From assembly GCF_000002865.3 (NCBI RefSeq), contig NW_001865043.1:956872-1020871 (forward strand): a stretch of DNA of 64,000 nucleotides, written 5' to 3'. Both the position numbers and the translations under genes were made by a program. The notes under the pieces were generated by a model that saw only the letters and a program-made list of their open reading frames with translations, searched no databases and was not told the DNA's origin. The stretch's first letter is position 1, and every line of letters starts with the position of its first letter. This DNA is from Monosiga brevicollis MX1 (lineage: Eukaryota; Opisthokonta; Choanoflagellata; Craspedida; Salpingoecidae). Shown here piece by piece: positions 35,001-46,733 of this stretch.

Positions 35001-38000
35001 TGCCGTACATGTTAGATATGCGATCTACCGCTTGCCGCATGTTTGAGGGTGCACGTGTTTCGCATTATCAAGAAGGACGATGATAGCGAAAAGGCAGAGC
35101 TCACGGCGTTGGGCTGCATGTCTCTATTTGAGCATACGGCTGCCTTGCGGAGCGGTGTTCAGCCTGTTTCCCTTCACACCCAAAGCGTGGGCACCAACGT
35201 GAGTCTGTGTCGAGTCATATCTTTCAAGAGCCTTGTTAGCCACCCCAAGCTGCAGTGTGGCATCTTGTATTGGAGCTCAAACTTCCTGCTCCCATGTTTA
35301 GACGGCTGGCTATCTCCCAACTTTTGATGCAGAAAACCCGAGCTGCTTGTTGCTACAATTGCCGACGTTTCCTTGGCCGGTGCGATGCGAGTCATCGATA
35401 CAACTTTTGTACAGCCGCTGACACAAACTCAATCAGCCCCCATCCTCTCTATTTATGTTGCAGGTGCTATACCCTGGCGCCTTTGACGATTACATTGACT
35501 CGTCGGAGCTCTTGGTACGTTCAGAACCAGTCGTGGAAGGTATTTCACAGGCAGCTGTTGTCGAGTACACTCAAGTTTGCTTTGGGCTCCTGATTGATGG
35601 TCAATTATCCTGCAGGAGCAAGACCGGGCGAGCAGTGAGCGTCTCGAATCACACATCTACTATCGCGGCCAGCCTGTACGACAAACCCTCTAATCGTTTG
35701 CACAGAATGTGCCTGAAGCGTATGGACTCTAATCAGGCCTCATGGGGGATAGGACGTGCCGTTGATGCCAGAGGATGGTGACATGCCCGTGGATCTTCCC
35801 AGCGATGACCACAATACCACCTTGAGCGTACGCGAGGCTGTACCGGTCAGAGGGGTGGCTTGATCATCGCGCCTGTTCATTGCTTACCTTGTCTTGTCTC
35901 GCGTGACTCATTTCGCGTTCCAGGTACCCGGCGCGCTCTTGGGGCTTGTCAGTCGGCTGGCTAGTCGGCGGGACGGTATCAAGCTGAGTGATATTAAACA
36001 TAAGCGGAAGAAGTTCCGCAATGCCTTCGTGGGCCGAGACCTGGTACAGTGGCTGGAGGACAACCTGTTGGACGCTCCCAGCGAAAACGCTGTGCTGCTT
36101 GCACAACGTTTGTTGCGGTCGGTTTGATGCCGTCAGAATGAAACAGCCGCTTGTGCGTCAGCTCAGATTTGTGGTCAGCCGCTCAATATCGGAAGCTGTG
36201 CTTGGCTAGCGTAGACTTAAAGTGGTCGTAGCGGCTGTCGATCCCGCCCACACCCAGTTCGAGGAGCAGGACGTGTACCAATTTGGAGCCTTTTGCCGTG
36301 TTCGCAGTCGAACCATCGATGAGGATGGGCAAGAGGATTTGATGGTTAGTCTGCTGGTCACATGCTGGGAGAGAGGAGGGGATCATCTGGCAGGCTCTCA
36401 CGCTCCAGTTTGTGCAGCACCCACTGCACATGGCAGAAACACAGATGGCCATAGCCAATATACAAATGCAAGACAGCAAGCGGCTAGCACGGCTCCGTCA
36501 CCTAGACATCCTTGTGCCTCCCACGGATGGGGATCAGCGTCTGGTGCGTGTTTGGCCGTCTCGCGTCACTTGTTCTCTGCCTACTGTGAGGTTGCACATC
36601 CGTGTGGTGTAACAAGGGTACCAATCACCATCTTTGGTGACGTTGTCACAGTTGTTTCGCCGCCGCCACGAGTGCAGTCGATATCCACGATTGCTTCCCA
36701 AGTTCCTCCAGGCCATAGCATGGAATCAAAGCTGGCATGTGCGGGAGGCCTACCGGCTGATACCAGACTGGTTGGCCAACGGCAGTTCAACCAATGCATT
36801 GCAGCTGCTTCTCTATCACTTTGCAGACCCCTTTGTTCGGCGCGCGGCTGTGCAAGCACTGGCAACGATCGGTGACGATGACTTTGAGTCCTACCTTCTT
36901 CAACTCGTCCAGGTTTGTGCCAAGTTGCCGTCACCTGTTCAAATATGAGGGCCGGCCGCTGATGGAAACATTCCTCGCCTTGCAGGTGCTACAATTTGAA
37001 ATCTTCCATGATTCTGCGTTGGCACGCCTCTTACTCAAGCGCAGCTTAACCAACCGACGTGTGGGTCAAGCCTTATTTTGGCATTTGCGTGTTGAGCTTG
37101 ACAATCCCGCTCTGCGTCTACGCGCTGCCTTGCTTCTGGAGGCATACTGCCTGGCTGCAGGTACGACTTTAGGCCTCCAAGGAGTGGCATCGGGGCCCAG
37201 CCATCGGTCCAAAACATCGATGAGATGGAGTCATGGGAGCTGTGCTGGCCTGTTTTATCCTACTGATGTTTCAACGGCGTCCGTTTGGCAGGTGACATGG
37301 TGGGGGTGCTGTTGAACCAAGTCAATTCGTTGCATGCCCTGGATGAGGTGGCCACGGCAGCCGCCGACGGCAAACAAACGCAAATGCAACGATCAACTTT
37401 GCTGCAAGACCGCTTGCAAACCGTGCGTTGCCTGTCTCCTTGAACGTTGGGCATGCTTGGTCAAGCATCAAGGGGAGCCATGGCGACCAAACCCGTCTCA
37501 TCTTGGCCTTTGCCTCCTGCTGCAGAGTGACTTGCACTTTCCGCTAACTATGCCATTCAACGTGGGCATGGTGGCCAGCGGCATTCAACCGCTCAACTGC
37601 CGCGTAAGCTACGACAAAGCGGGTGCCCGGAGCTGACCCATCCGCTCTCACCTTCATCGCGCGTGCTTGCAGGTGATGGACTCGAAGAAGAAACCACTGT
37701 GGCTCGAGTTGCAGAACGCCTCTGCTCCTCGGGAAACGTTCAAGGTGTTGTACAAGCGCGGTGATGACATTCGTCAAGACATGCTGACGCTGCAGATGCT
37801 GCGTGTATGTTCTCGTTTGTGTGGGCGTGCTGTTCTCCCCCTCTCCTCCTCACCAGGTTTGGACGTATCTTTTAACTACCATCACCTGACCCGATTGCTG
37901 CTGGCCCACAGCTAATGCAACGCCTTTGGCACGAGGAGGGCCTGGACTTGCACCTCATCCCCTATGGTTGTGTTGCCACTTCAACGTGCGTGCTGATTTT

Positions 38001-38955
38001 GGTACTTACTCAGACTTTAACACGCTTGATTTCTGGTCGAATCCAAAACTGATGATCATTGATGCCGTGCTTTTGCCCTTGACAGCCTCTCGGGCCTGAT
38101 TGAGATTGTACCATACGCACGCACTGTTGCCAGCATTCAAAAAGCTGCAGGCGGATCTTTCTCGGCTTTTGCTGAGGAGCCCATCTTAGACTGGCTGCGC
38201 AGCGAGTGCTTGAATTCAGAGGAAATGTTACAAGCCGCCCGCAACAAATTCACTGTCAGCTGCGCTGGTTATTGCGTGGCCACGTATGTCTTGGGCATCG
38301 GTGATCGCCACAATGACAACATTTGTGTCACACCTTCCGGAGATTTCTTCCATATTGACTTTGGACACTTTTTGGGCAACATCAAGACCAAGTTTGGGGT
38401 CAAGCGGGAGCGGGCACCCTTTGTGCTCACGCCAGATTTTGTCTTTGTGATTGGCGGGCAAGGTAGGTCCTGTTTCTGCATGTTGTACTATGAAGGTCAT
38501 GGCATCACTTGCTTACGGGATGGTTCTGGCTGATGTTGCCACGGTTAGAGAGTCGTGAGTTTGACGGCTTTATCAAGATCTGCGTGCAAGCGTACTTAGT
38601 GCTTCGACGCCACGCTCAGCTGTTGATCTCCCTATTCGCTATGATGCTCAGCACGGGCATTCCCGAGGTGCGCGTCTTTGGTCTCCTGGGCATGTGGCAG
38701 CTTGAAAATGTCGCGTGATCCCCCACAAATTATGAGGGTCTAGCGCCTTACATGGTGCCGTGCTTGACGCTGGGGGCTTGGTATCTTCCATAGCTGCAAC
38801 ATGAAACCGACATTGCGTATCTGCGCCGGTCGTTGAATCTCGACGCGCCCAGCGAAGCCCAGGCGGCCGCGGATTTCAAGGAGCTCATTTACAGTTGCCT
38901 AAAATTGTCCTGGACGACACAAGTCAACTTTCTGATGCACAACCTGGCACATTGA
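32081..38955 (+). CDS. Class I phosphoinositide 3-kinase catalytic subunit with added SH2 and DEP domains
   Basis: Makes PI(3,4,5)P3-type lipids at the membrane. Exon 1 (32081-32263) and the start of exon 2 may hold an adaptor-binding-like segment. Exons 2-3 (about 32445-32851) read as an SH2 domain: [25 protein letters not shown] (Arg of FLVR kept) and [17 protein letters not shown]. Next come a Ras-binding region (about 33855-34400; [20 protein letters not shown]), a C2 domain (about 34610-35520; [17 protein letters not shown], then [14 protein letters not shown]), a DEP domain (about 35934-36290; [18 protein letters not shown] and [12 protein letters not shown]), the PIK helical domain (about 36650-37160; [14 protein letters not shown] and [24 protein letters not shown]), and the kinase (about 37660-38955; [14 protein letters not shown], catalytic [15 protein letters not shown]). 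TGA is at 38953-38955. Class I is judged from the RBD, C2 and kinase order. Kinase motifs are intact. The SH2 and DEP are unusual for this enzyme. Confidence 0.85.
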
Positions 38956-39784
38956 TGCATGGAGAGAGCCAAATCAATGCCTCGCCTTCTCTTGTGACCG
39001 CGTTGAATTAGCGTTCTTGCGTGTGTGGCATGACAATTTATTCACATGTGGGGGTTGATGTTGCAACAAACGCTTTCAGAACATGCCTTCTCTTGATACG
39101 CATGTCATTCTCTGTGCGTGGTTCAACCTGCACGTCTCGCAACCTCCACCCTCCAAGTGATGTAAAGCACAATGCCAATGACGTTTAAGATTCACAGGTG
39201 GATTGTCAACCAAATGGTCGAGAGACGGGGCGTTTCGAGGCAGAACCTCCACAGGTCAAGGCGAGGAGGCACCCAGTGATAGCAGGCAGGACACGCACAG
39301 AAAGTTGACCACCATTCAATCAAAGAAAACACGGAACTATCCGACAAATCAACACAAAAAGCAGAGAAGCAAAGTCTTGAAAGTCATGCTGCTTGCTTGA
39401 TCGGGGCAGAGCGACCCGAGAACCCGTTTGACCCAATGAACCCACCCTGCTGACACGAATCTCTTCGACTAGAAAGGGAAAAAATGGCGCCCCAAAGTTG
39501 GTGAAGCATCTTCAGCTGGACTTTTTTCATGGCCAGCAGAAGACAGCAAGTGGGTTTTTTAAGGTGTCATCTGCGACGCCGCGAGCGGCGGCGATCGTTG
39601 CTACCGAGAGAACACCAGCACAGGACATTCGTAAGATGTAAGCAGGAGGAAAGTGGAGCAGCCGCGCAAGCAAATGTTTGACAGTCAACAGTCCAAGCAA
39701 ATAGGACAAGCGTGTGTTGGCCAGGGGAAGAGAATGAGCGTCAGATAGTGGAAGGACTAGAGAGACGCCTTTGCGCTTTGTTTG

Positions 39785-39835
<51 letters not shown>

Positions 39836-39864
39836 ATCCAACTTTGTCAATGTCCTTCATCGTC
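38956..39864. other. Intergenic between convergent genes, with TG tract
   Basis: The 3' flank of PI3K. It could hold a last exon of the minus-strand zinc-finger gene, but none is convincing. The TG tract creates His-Thr frames on the minus strand. Confidence 0.5.
39787..39834. repeat. (TG)n microsatellite
   Basis: A pure TG run of about 24 units. Confidence 0.95.
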
Positions 39865-42081
39865 TCACCTGGCATCATCACTGCGTGAGGTCTCGTTTGA
39901 CTCGGCATCAATCGGGTCCAAGTCTGCGTCGAGATCCGCATCGCGGGAGGCATCCAGGTCATCCTTGGCACGTTTCTTGGTGGGCGAGGCACTTTGCGAG
40001 GGGAAGTTGGTTGTGCTGCGCGAGTGCGAGCGGGCATGCTGCGAGTAGGCGGGAGGATGGGAGAATTCGCGCTGGCAAACTTGACAAATGAAATATTTCG
40101 TTCCATTGCGTATCACTTTCTCCGGAGGTGGCACGCCATCATTGTTTGAGCTTGCGCTATCGCTAAGGCTGCGCTGGCGACGAGCGCGCTTGCCGGCGGC
40201 TCGCGCCTGCGCCATGAGGTCGTTTTCCTGCTTGCTATCATCTGGTTGACCCTCAGCCGAACTGGGCACATCGGTGTGGTCGAGGCTCGTGTCGTGCTCG
40301 GCGGTGGGGGGCCGGCTGCTGGCAAAGTCACCACTCAAGCGACGGGTGGGTCGAGGCCGAGGTACAGCAGCTTCGGACCGTGAGCGCGATGAGCGCAGGG
40401 GCTTTGGAGACGAAGCTGTATCATTGCCGCGATCATCCCCATCATCGCCCACACCGTCTTGCGAAGCTTCATTGGAGAAGAGGTCAGCCGTCTACAATTT
40501 GGGAGCATGGCACATACACCCATCCGACGCACATGAGATGGTTCGGCAAACACGGTTTGAACAACCTGCCAGAGATGCGGAGTGTGCCAAGAAGGGCTAT
40601 GCATATGTTCAAGGTGTGTCTCATGCATGAAAGCTGTGGACATACGTCATCATCGAGTTGGGAAGCATTGCGCGAGAGGCGTTCACTGCTGCGGTGCAAT
40701 CGTGTGCTGGCTCGTCCAGAGGGCTCTTCTGAGGCCGCACTTTGGCTGCGCGTGGTTGTACGGCGGGCGGCGGCCTGAACTGCTGCACGGCGGGCAGGGC
40801 GGCGGCGATTCGTGCCGAGAAGGGGTTCATCCTCGTTATCTGATGCTTCTGTGCTGGTGGCAGCGGTCATTCCTGATGTTTGCGAGAGCTGAGAGCTGTG
40901 ACCATCGGGCGCAATCTGTGCAAGACGCTGTTTGTGGAGCTGGGCCAGGTTGTTCGGGCCATCAGGCAACTGTGAATCTTCGTCATCGTCACTCTCCTCC
41001 TGCTCAGCCATGTGGCGTTCTTCTTCCTGTCGTTGTAGCTCCTCCTGGTGACGCAAGAAAGCCGCATGGGTGGTGCGGTATTCGTCTTGCAGAGAGGCGA
41101 GCTGAGTCTCGAGCCGCGAGACGACATCGCTGTCGTCTTCCTTGGGGTCTTGTTGTGAGAGAGCTTGGTACTCGAGCAGATCCTGGCGCAACGCTTGCAG
41201 CTGCGCCAGGTGTGCGCGTTCCAGGGCGGAGGTGGACTCTATTTTTGCGGCACGCGCTTTGTCCAACTGCCGGGCATGGGCCCAAATGGAGCGTCGGTCC
41301 TCTTCAATCTCATTTCGCAGCATGCGGCGGAAGCGCTGTACGAGTGCACCATGTCTCTGTGCCGGTGAGCGGCGGGGTGGGCTGCGCCCAGTAGGTCCGG
41401 TTGTGTCTTCTGTGCGACGGCGGCCATTGGGAGTTGGAGTGGAAAGCCTACGCGTCAAAAAAAAGTAGTACTACGTGAGGTGTGGGAGAACAAGAAGTGG
41501 CTCAAGGCGGCATGAGAGGGGAGGGCAGGTTCAAAGTCAGTATACCGGGATGTCGGTGTGGTCGGGCTCTCTGCGTGAAATTTCGTGGTTGCGGGCGAGG
41601 AGAGGGGGCTGGTGGTGCTGGGGACGCGCCGTGGGGCTGGTCGATTGCCTTGGGATGGATTTTTGGAGGGCTGACCTCCGCGAATGTCATTTTTAGATTT
41701 AGGCTCGACGTCTGGTGAGGAGTGCTTGGGTGAGCGGGCCTTTTGGGCCTTGGGTTTGGTCTTGATATCCGAGGTCTTGAGCTTGGGGTTGGCCGAGTTT
41801 GGCTTGGTGTCGATCGGATCAGACTTGGCATCTGCAGCATTGGCTTTGGCGCTTGTTCGGGTCGGGTGGGTCGCCGAGGGCACCGAATCTGGGCCACGTA
41901 CTGGCAAGGCCACGTTGAGGTCTTCGGTTTGTGGAAGAAGATTGGTTAGGACGGGTGTAGGGCTGGGGCTGGGGGCGGGCCCCAGCGGGGAGGCTATGGT
42001 CACGACTGTAGCTGCCCGGCTGCTTTTGGTAGCCTTGGGCAGCAGTGTACTGGCGGACAGCCGAGCCCCGGAGCCACGCAT
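39865..42081 (-). CDS. Putative nuclear protein with coiled coil and a single C2H2 zinc finger
   Basis: Minus-strand gene starting at ATG 42081. The first exon is Pro/Ser/Lys-rich and looks disordered; a donor at about 41541 joins in frame with an acceptor at about 41450 (…TSR-LSTPTPNGRRR). The second exon encodes a long helical coiled coil (about 41350-41010; RFRRMLRNEIEEDRRSIWAH, then QLASLQDEYRTTHAAFL), an acidic stretch and Arg/Ser-rich sequence. The third exon carries basic clusters (GKRARRQRSLS; SPTKKRAKDD) and one classical C2H2 finger, CQVCQREFSHPPAYSQHARSH (about 40090-40030). The frame stops at 39865, but AG|GTGAGA lies right at that point, so a further exon is likely. I do not recognise the family; nuclear location is inferred from the finger and basic clusters. 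Confidence 0.65.
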
Positions 42082-42565
42082 GTCTGCGACAGGATGCGAG
42101 TCAGAAGCAGAAGGAAACGCGTGGTTCAGTGAGTGGAGAAACTAGGGGTCCTTTGACAGTCTCGGTTAAAACGGATGATCTCAGGAAGCCAGCCGTTGGC
42201 CAGCCTGAGCAAGGCATGACTCACGGGCTGGTGGCACATGGGCATGTGTACCGATGGCGTTTGATGCTACGCGCGGCTGCCCAACATCGGCCACTCGCTT
42301 CTCGGAGATGGACATGTTGGTTACTGCGAACTATTAAAGGCGGTCAAAGAAGCGAGGAGGGAAAGCTGGGTTGCTTCAATGTCTGGCAAAAGACAGCCTG
42401 CGTCGAGGTGGGAGGGAGCGGGGAGAGGGACTCCACTCCCAAGTCTTACAGCTGTGCCGGTGCACCCCCGCCGTCTAAACCTTTGCGAGGTATGCAGTCA
42501 GCCACAGAAGGTGAGCAAAGACGATGTAGGTTGAGGGCTGGACACTTCAGCCATCCATTCTCCGC

Positions 42566-42594
42566 AGGGCTGGGGCTGGGGCTGGGGCTGGGGT
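42566..42594. repeat. GGGGCT short tandem repeat
   Basis: Several head-to-tail copies of GGGGCT. A similar but degenerate G-rich run occurs at about 41960-41990 inside the zinc-finger gene. Confidence 0.85.
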
Positions 42595-43171
42595 AATGGA
42601 AGATTCAGAGATGGCAGGTGTAAGTCGCTAGTTACATACCGCGGGGGAAAGGATTCTTGTGTGATACCAGGCTATTTCACAATTGGTTTTTTACATCGAG
42701 GGTACGATGGCTGGGATCGGCTTGAACGTGCCCCGTTCTGGGCAGGCTGACAACGGCGGGTCAGTCGATGTTGAATGTGCGTGTGTGCGTGTGTGCGTGT
42801 GAACGGGGTCAAGTGGATGAGGCGCGAGCTGCGAGCTGGCACAAGCAAGCACGATATATCGGTGGTAGTCTTGGTACCCCAAATGCAATCCGTCCGCGGC
42901 TGCATGCGTCGTCCTGCACGAGGTGTTGGTTTCTGCCGTTGGCTCAGCACTGCAGCTGTGTTGCCGATGATGCGCGACACGTCTCGCAACAATGGTACCC
43001 GATCGTTTGCCAAGGCTGCAGACAGCGAGCACCCCGATCAGCCAACACAAGAACAGGGCACAGCTGCAGCAGCCCACTGCTTGTCTCACAGCCAATCAAC
43101 ACCCCCTCCTTTCCGCCTCACGTACCAGCGATCAAGCAGACCAGACACCATCAGCGCCACAAGAAAAACAC

Positions 43172-43175
<4 letters not shown>

Positions 43176-43244
<69 letters not shown>

Positions 43245-43269
43245 AAAAGAGAGAGAGAGAGAGAGATGA

Positions 43270-43301
<32 letters not shown>

Positions 43302-43336
43302 AGAGAGAGAGAGAGAGAGATGAAGAGAGAGAGGGG
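43176..43336. repeat. (GA)n tract with short interruptions
   Basis: GA repeats broken by AAAA and ATGAA inserts that recur in register, so it is a compound, partly higher-order repeat rather than one pure run. Confidence 0.95.
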
Positions 43337-43462
43337 AGATGTAACTGCACCCATGTATTTAACGAACACTTTCTTAAAGTGTAATATCAGTCCCACCTCT
43401 GATATGAGCGCCTTGTCATGTTGCCTTCATCGCGAAATTGAATTCGGCTTGATGCGAGTTGT

Positions 43463-43463
<1 letters not shown>

Positions 43464-43517
<54 letters not shown>

Positions 43518-43530
43518 GGGAGAGAGAGTG
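43464..43530. repeat. (GA)n tract
   Basis: A second GA run separated from the first by about 130 bp of unique sequence. Confidence 0.95.
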
Positions 43531-44604
43531 TGTGTGGACCGATGAGCGATGCTTGCTGTGGCTTGTCAGAAGAGTGCAATGGGCACTGCCCTTGCTGGAA
43601 ATGTTTATCTGGCTAGGATCTCAAGCGCTTTTGGAGTTTGTCGCTGGTCATACCAAATGAACAACTGACTACGTAGTCAGGGTTTTGCCGATTACACAAT
43701 TGATCGCAGCCATGATCTCAGCCTTGTCTGATCGCATGCCCTCCCACTGATGCAGCCAATCGAAACATCAGGAGTACCTCAAGACGAGCCAACACACGCT
43801 GCCATACGACATGACAGCCACTCTTCTACTGTACTGTACGACCGACCAAGAACGCTACTGGCTTGGCCGCAACATCACATCACAACGACCACAATAATGT
43901 CAGACAGATGGGGTTACCACATGTGAGTTTCGCCACAGCCCGCTTCACATGGCTTTTTGGCTGACATCGGTTTGGGCAAAAAATCCGAGAACGTCATGCT
44001 ATTTTTAGACGTTGTGGTGGCCGTCGCAGAGGGGGATATTGCTTGAAAGCCAAATCATTCATCGAGGTTTGAGCCCGTGGTCTGGTACTTTTCCTCCTAA
44101 CCAGGTGTGAACATCATGACCGCGCTCGGCGGTGACCCGATACCGATAGCGCCCTCTATGCTGCTGCAACCCAGGCGCCGCCGTCCTGCCCTTCTACCAA
44201 TCCGCGCCGCCCTGGCTCATGGCCAAGCACCGTTGTCGAGGATCAACCTGCGCTGGCAACTCGCCCGCAGCGAGTGGTGTGAAGTGACTACCTTCCTTTT
44301 CCGAGGGAATGGACCAGTCATGCACGCACGCGACCAGCCGGCGCGTGACACTTCGAGCACCAACTCTTTGACCTCTTGTCGGGGATGATGGCGGCGCGGG
44401 GTGTTGTGGTGGAGGACAGGGCTGTTGCGCTGGGTTGTAGCTACCGGGTGCCACTGTGGATGATCCTGTCCAATGCCGTTCCGCGCCTTGTTTGTGTGCG
44501 CCGACACAATGCCTCATTTTTGAATGTGCTTTTTTTTTGCCCTGTGTGATGCCGTGTGCGTGCCAATTTTCCTTCGTCCTTTCAATGCTTTAGCAGCAGG
44601 CAAG

Positions 44605-45628
44605 ATGGGTAACACCAAGGGTCTGCGCCGCGGTACGCGGTACATGTTCTCGCGGGACTTCCGCAAGCGTGGTCCCCTCAACCTTGAGACGTACCTGACC
44701 GTCTACAAGGTTGGCGACATTGTCGACATCAAGGTACGCAACAATGGTGAAGCTTTTGCTTCTTTGGCCGGAAGATTTTGCTTGTTCAAACAATCACATC
44801 CAATACACCCACGAGCGCATGCACCAACACTTTCCAAACATCCTCGTCATTCAACACAAGATGAGCCAGTACTCTATATATTTCGAGCGTTTTCCTCGTG
44901 TACATCCTTTTTTTTTTTGCCTCGTGTACATCTTTGGCTCTGTGCTTTTGTGCTTCGGGGAGGAACGCAAACTTGTGCTTGTCACGGGCCAGCGCCTTCA
45001 AGGTGTCAATCGTTCTGCATCAGGCGCCTGATCCCTTTGATGAAAGCTTTTCGCTGAACATACCGTGTTGGTTTATGATTTAATGAGCCTGACGGGATAG
45101 CGCCTGATGAACCAGACGAATCGCTGGCCCGTGGCTTTTGTTTCCACACGACATGACTGTCTTCTTTTACGTTTTCCATTCCATTCCATACATACATTCT
45201 TCATATCCGTTTCATACACGACCATTCCACCATGTCTGATGTGTTCTCAACAATCTTTTCTTCTTCCACAGGGCAATGGCGCTCAGCAGCTGGGTATGCC
45301 CTACAAGGCCTACCACGGCAAGACTGGCCGCGTGTACAACGTGACCAAGCGTGCTCTCGGTGTTGTTGTCAACAAGCGCATCAAGAACCGCTATGTTGCC
45401 AAGAAGATCAACGTGCGCATTGAGCACGTCAAGCACTCCAACAGCCGCAAGGAGTTCCTCCGTCGTGCGGCCGAGAACGACGCCAAGAAGGCCGAGGCTT
45501 CCGCTCGCGGCGAGCGCGGTGTTGATGTCAAGCGCCAACCCGCTGGTCCCAAGCCTGCCGAGTTTGTCAACTTCCAGACCAACGAGCCCGTCCGACTTCG
45601 CCCTGTGCCTTTCGAGTTTATGGCTTAA
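44605..45628 (+). CDS. RPL21: 60S ribosomal protein eL21
   Basis: Two exons, 44605-44733 and 45272-45628, separated by a 538-bp phase-0 intron (AAG|GTACGC … CCACAG|GGC). The protein opens [17 protein letters not shown] and continues [10 protein letters not shown], then [37 protein letters not shown] and [20 protein letters not shown], ending VPFEFMA. This is the eL21 pattern throughout and about the usual length. The segment after the ENDAKKAE helix ([15 protein letters not shown]) is close to the animal form. The intron is long for this window and is a plausible site for regulatory sequence or a small RNA, but I found no box C/D or H/ACA pair I would defend. Confidence 0.97.
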
Positions 45629-46733
45629 GTGACCCTGGGGAGCAAGACTTCTTAGGCATCTTCGCTACAGTCATAAGCGGCGAGTCGAGGTTGAGACCAG
45701 GATGGTCTTGTTTGTTTTCTGCCAAGCATCCTGTTGTTACTGCGTCTTGCCAAACTCGAAACAAACTGAAAAATATGCNNNNNNNNNNNNNNNNNNNNNN
45801 NNNNNNNNNNNNNNNNNNNNNNNNNNNNNNNNNNNNNNNNNNNNNNNNNNNNNNNNNNNNNNNNNNNNNNNNNNNNNNNNNNNNNNNNNNNNNNNNNNNN
45901 NNNNNNNNNNNNNNNNNNNNNNNNNNNNNNNNNNNNNNNNNNNNNNNNNGTTGTTCGACTTTCATTCTGAGTATTCATCTACAAATGGGTACAAGACGAC
46001 TCTATTGGCAAACGAAGTTCGGTTTCCGGCAAGAGGATGTGTCGGCATCAGAGGACGAGTTTCAAGTCAATTGCACACCAAACTGGGAGGCTGGCCACAC
46101 AAAAAGAGAAGCATGTAGCATCTGGCGGCGGATGGACGAAAAACACCCTATCAAATTGGCCACGGTTCAAGTTGACCGGGCAGACAGACACGTGGGCACA
46201 AGAAAGAAGACAAGCAATGGCACGCACTGCGTGATCCCAGAACACTACCCCGCACGCCGATGAAACCCAAATCTCGACTCGCACGCGGAACAGTTGTTCC
46301 AGGCCGAATCATTAAAAGGAGCGTTGGTAGTAGCTCAGTAATGTAGCCAGAACGGCGACCAAGACAATCAAATCAGGCAGACGAAAGCAAGATGGAACAA
46401 ACAATTTGACAACAACGAACGGGTGATCGAGCTGCTCAAACGAATTCGCGGCCAAACAAGTTTGCCATGGGCATGTCATGAAGTCTTGCACCATACACCC
46501 CCCAAAACGACTTGAGGGTAAGACAAATCCACTTTCTCAAGGCAAAAAGAGAGAGAGCAGGAGGGGGAGGGAGACGAGGACTTGAAAAATCAAAAGCAAA
46601 ATCAATAGGCAAACGGATCGAAAAGGAAGAGAAAAAAAGAAAAAGCAAAAAGAAAAGAAAAAGAAAAAGAAAACGATGATGGGTAGAACGCAGTTCTAGT
46701 CGAGAAGAGTCATCACCATGGCAAGACGGTGGT
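45629..46733. other. Intergenic between convergent eL21 and eRF3 genes
   Basis: The 3' flanks of two translation genes plus an assembly gap. It has A-rich/purine-rich stretches at 46540-46670. No gene recognised. Confidence 0.55.
45779..45949. other. Assembly gap (N run)
   Basis: 171 undetermined bases. Confidence 1.

Larger units (their letters stand above)
42082..44604. other. Gene-poor stretch rich in GA repeats
   Basis: About 2.5 kb with no defensible gene. It has GGGGCT-type short repeats at 42566-42594, GA-rich tracts at 43176-43336 and 43464-43530, and unique sequence at 43620-44600 with short frames only. The last few hundred bases must hold the eL21 promoter. Confidence 0.55.

Noticed and set aside
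42045-42596. 183-codon + frame with Gly-Leu repeat
   Set aside because: The frame runs through GGGGCT repeats with no domain and overlaps the 5' end of the minus-strand gene.
42768-43616. 282-codon + frame rich in Arg-Glu
   Set aside because: It is the translation of GA repeats.
44107-44388. Small + strand gene upstream of eL21
   Set aside because: No start context, domain or splice sites stand out; it is more likely to be untranslated flank.
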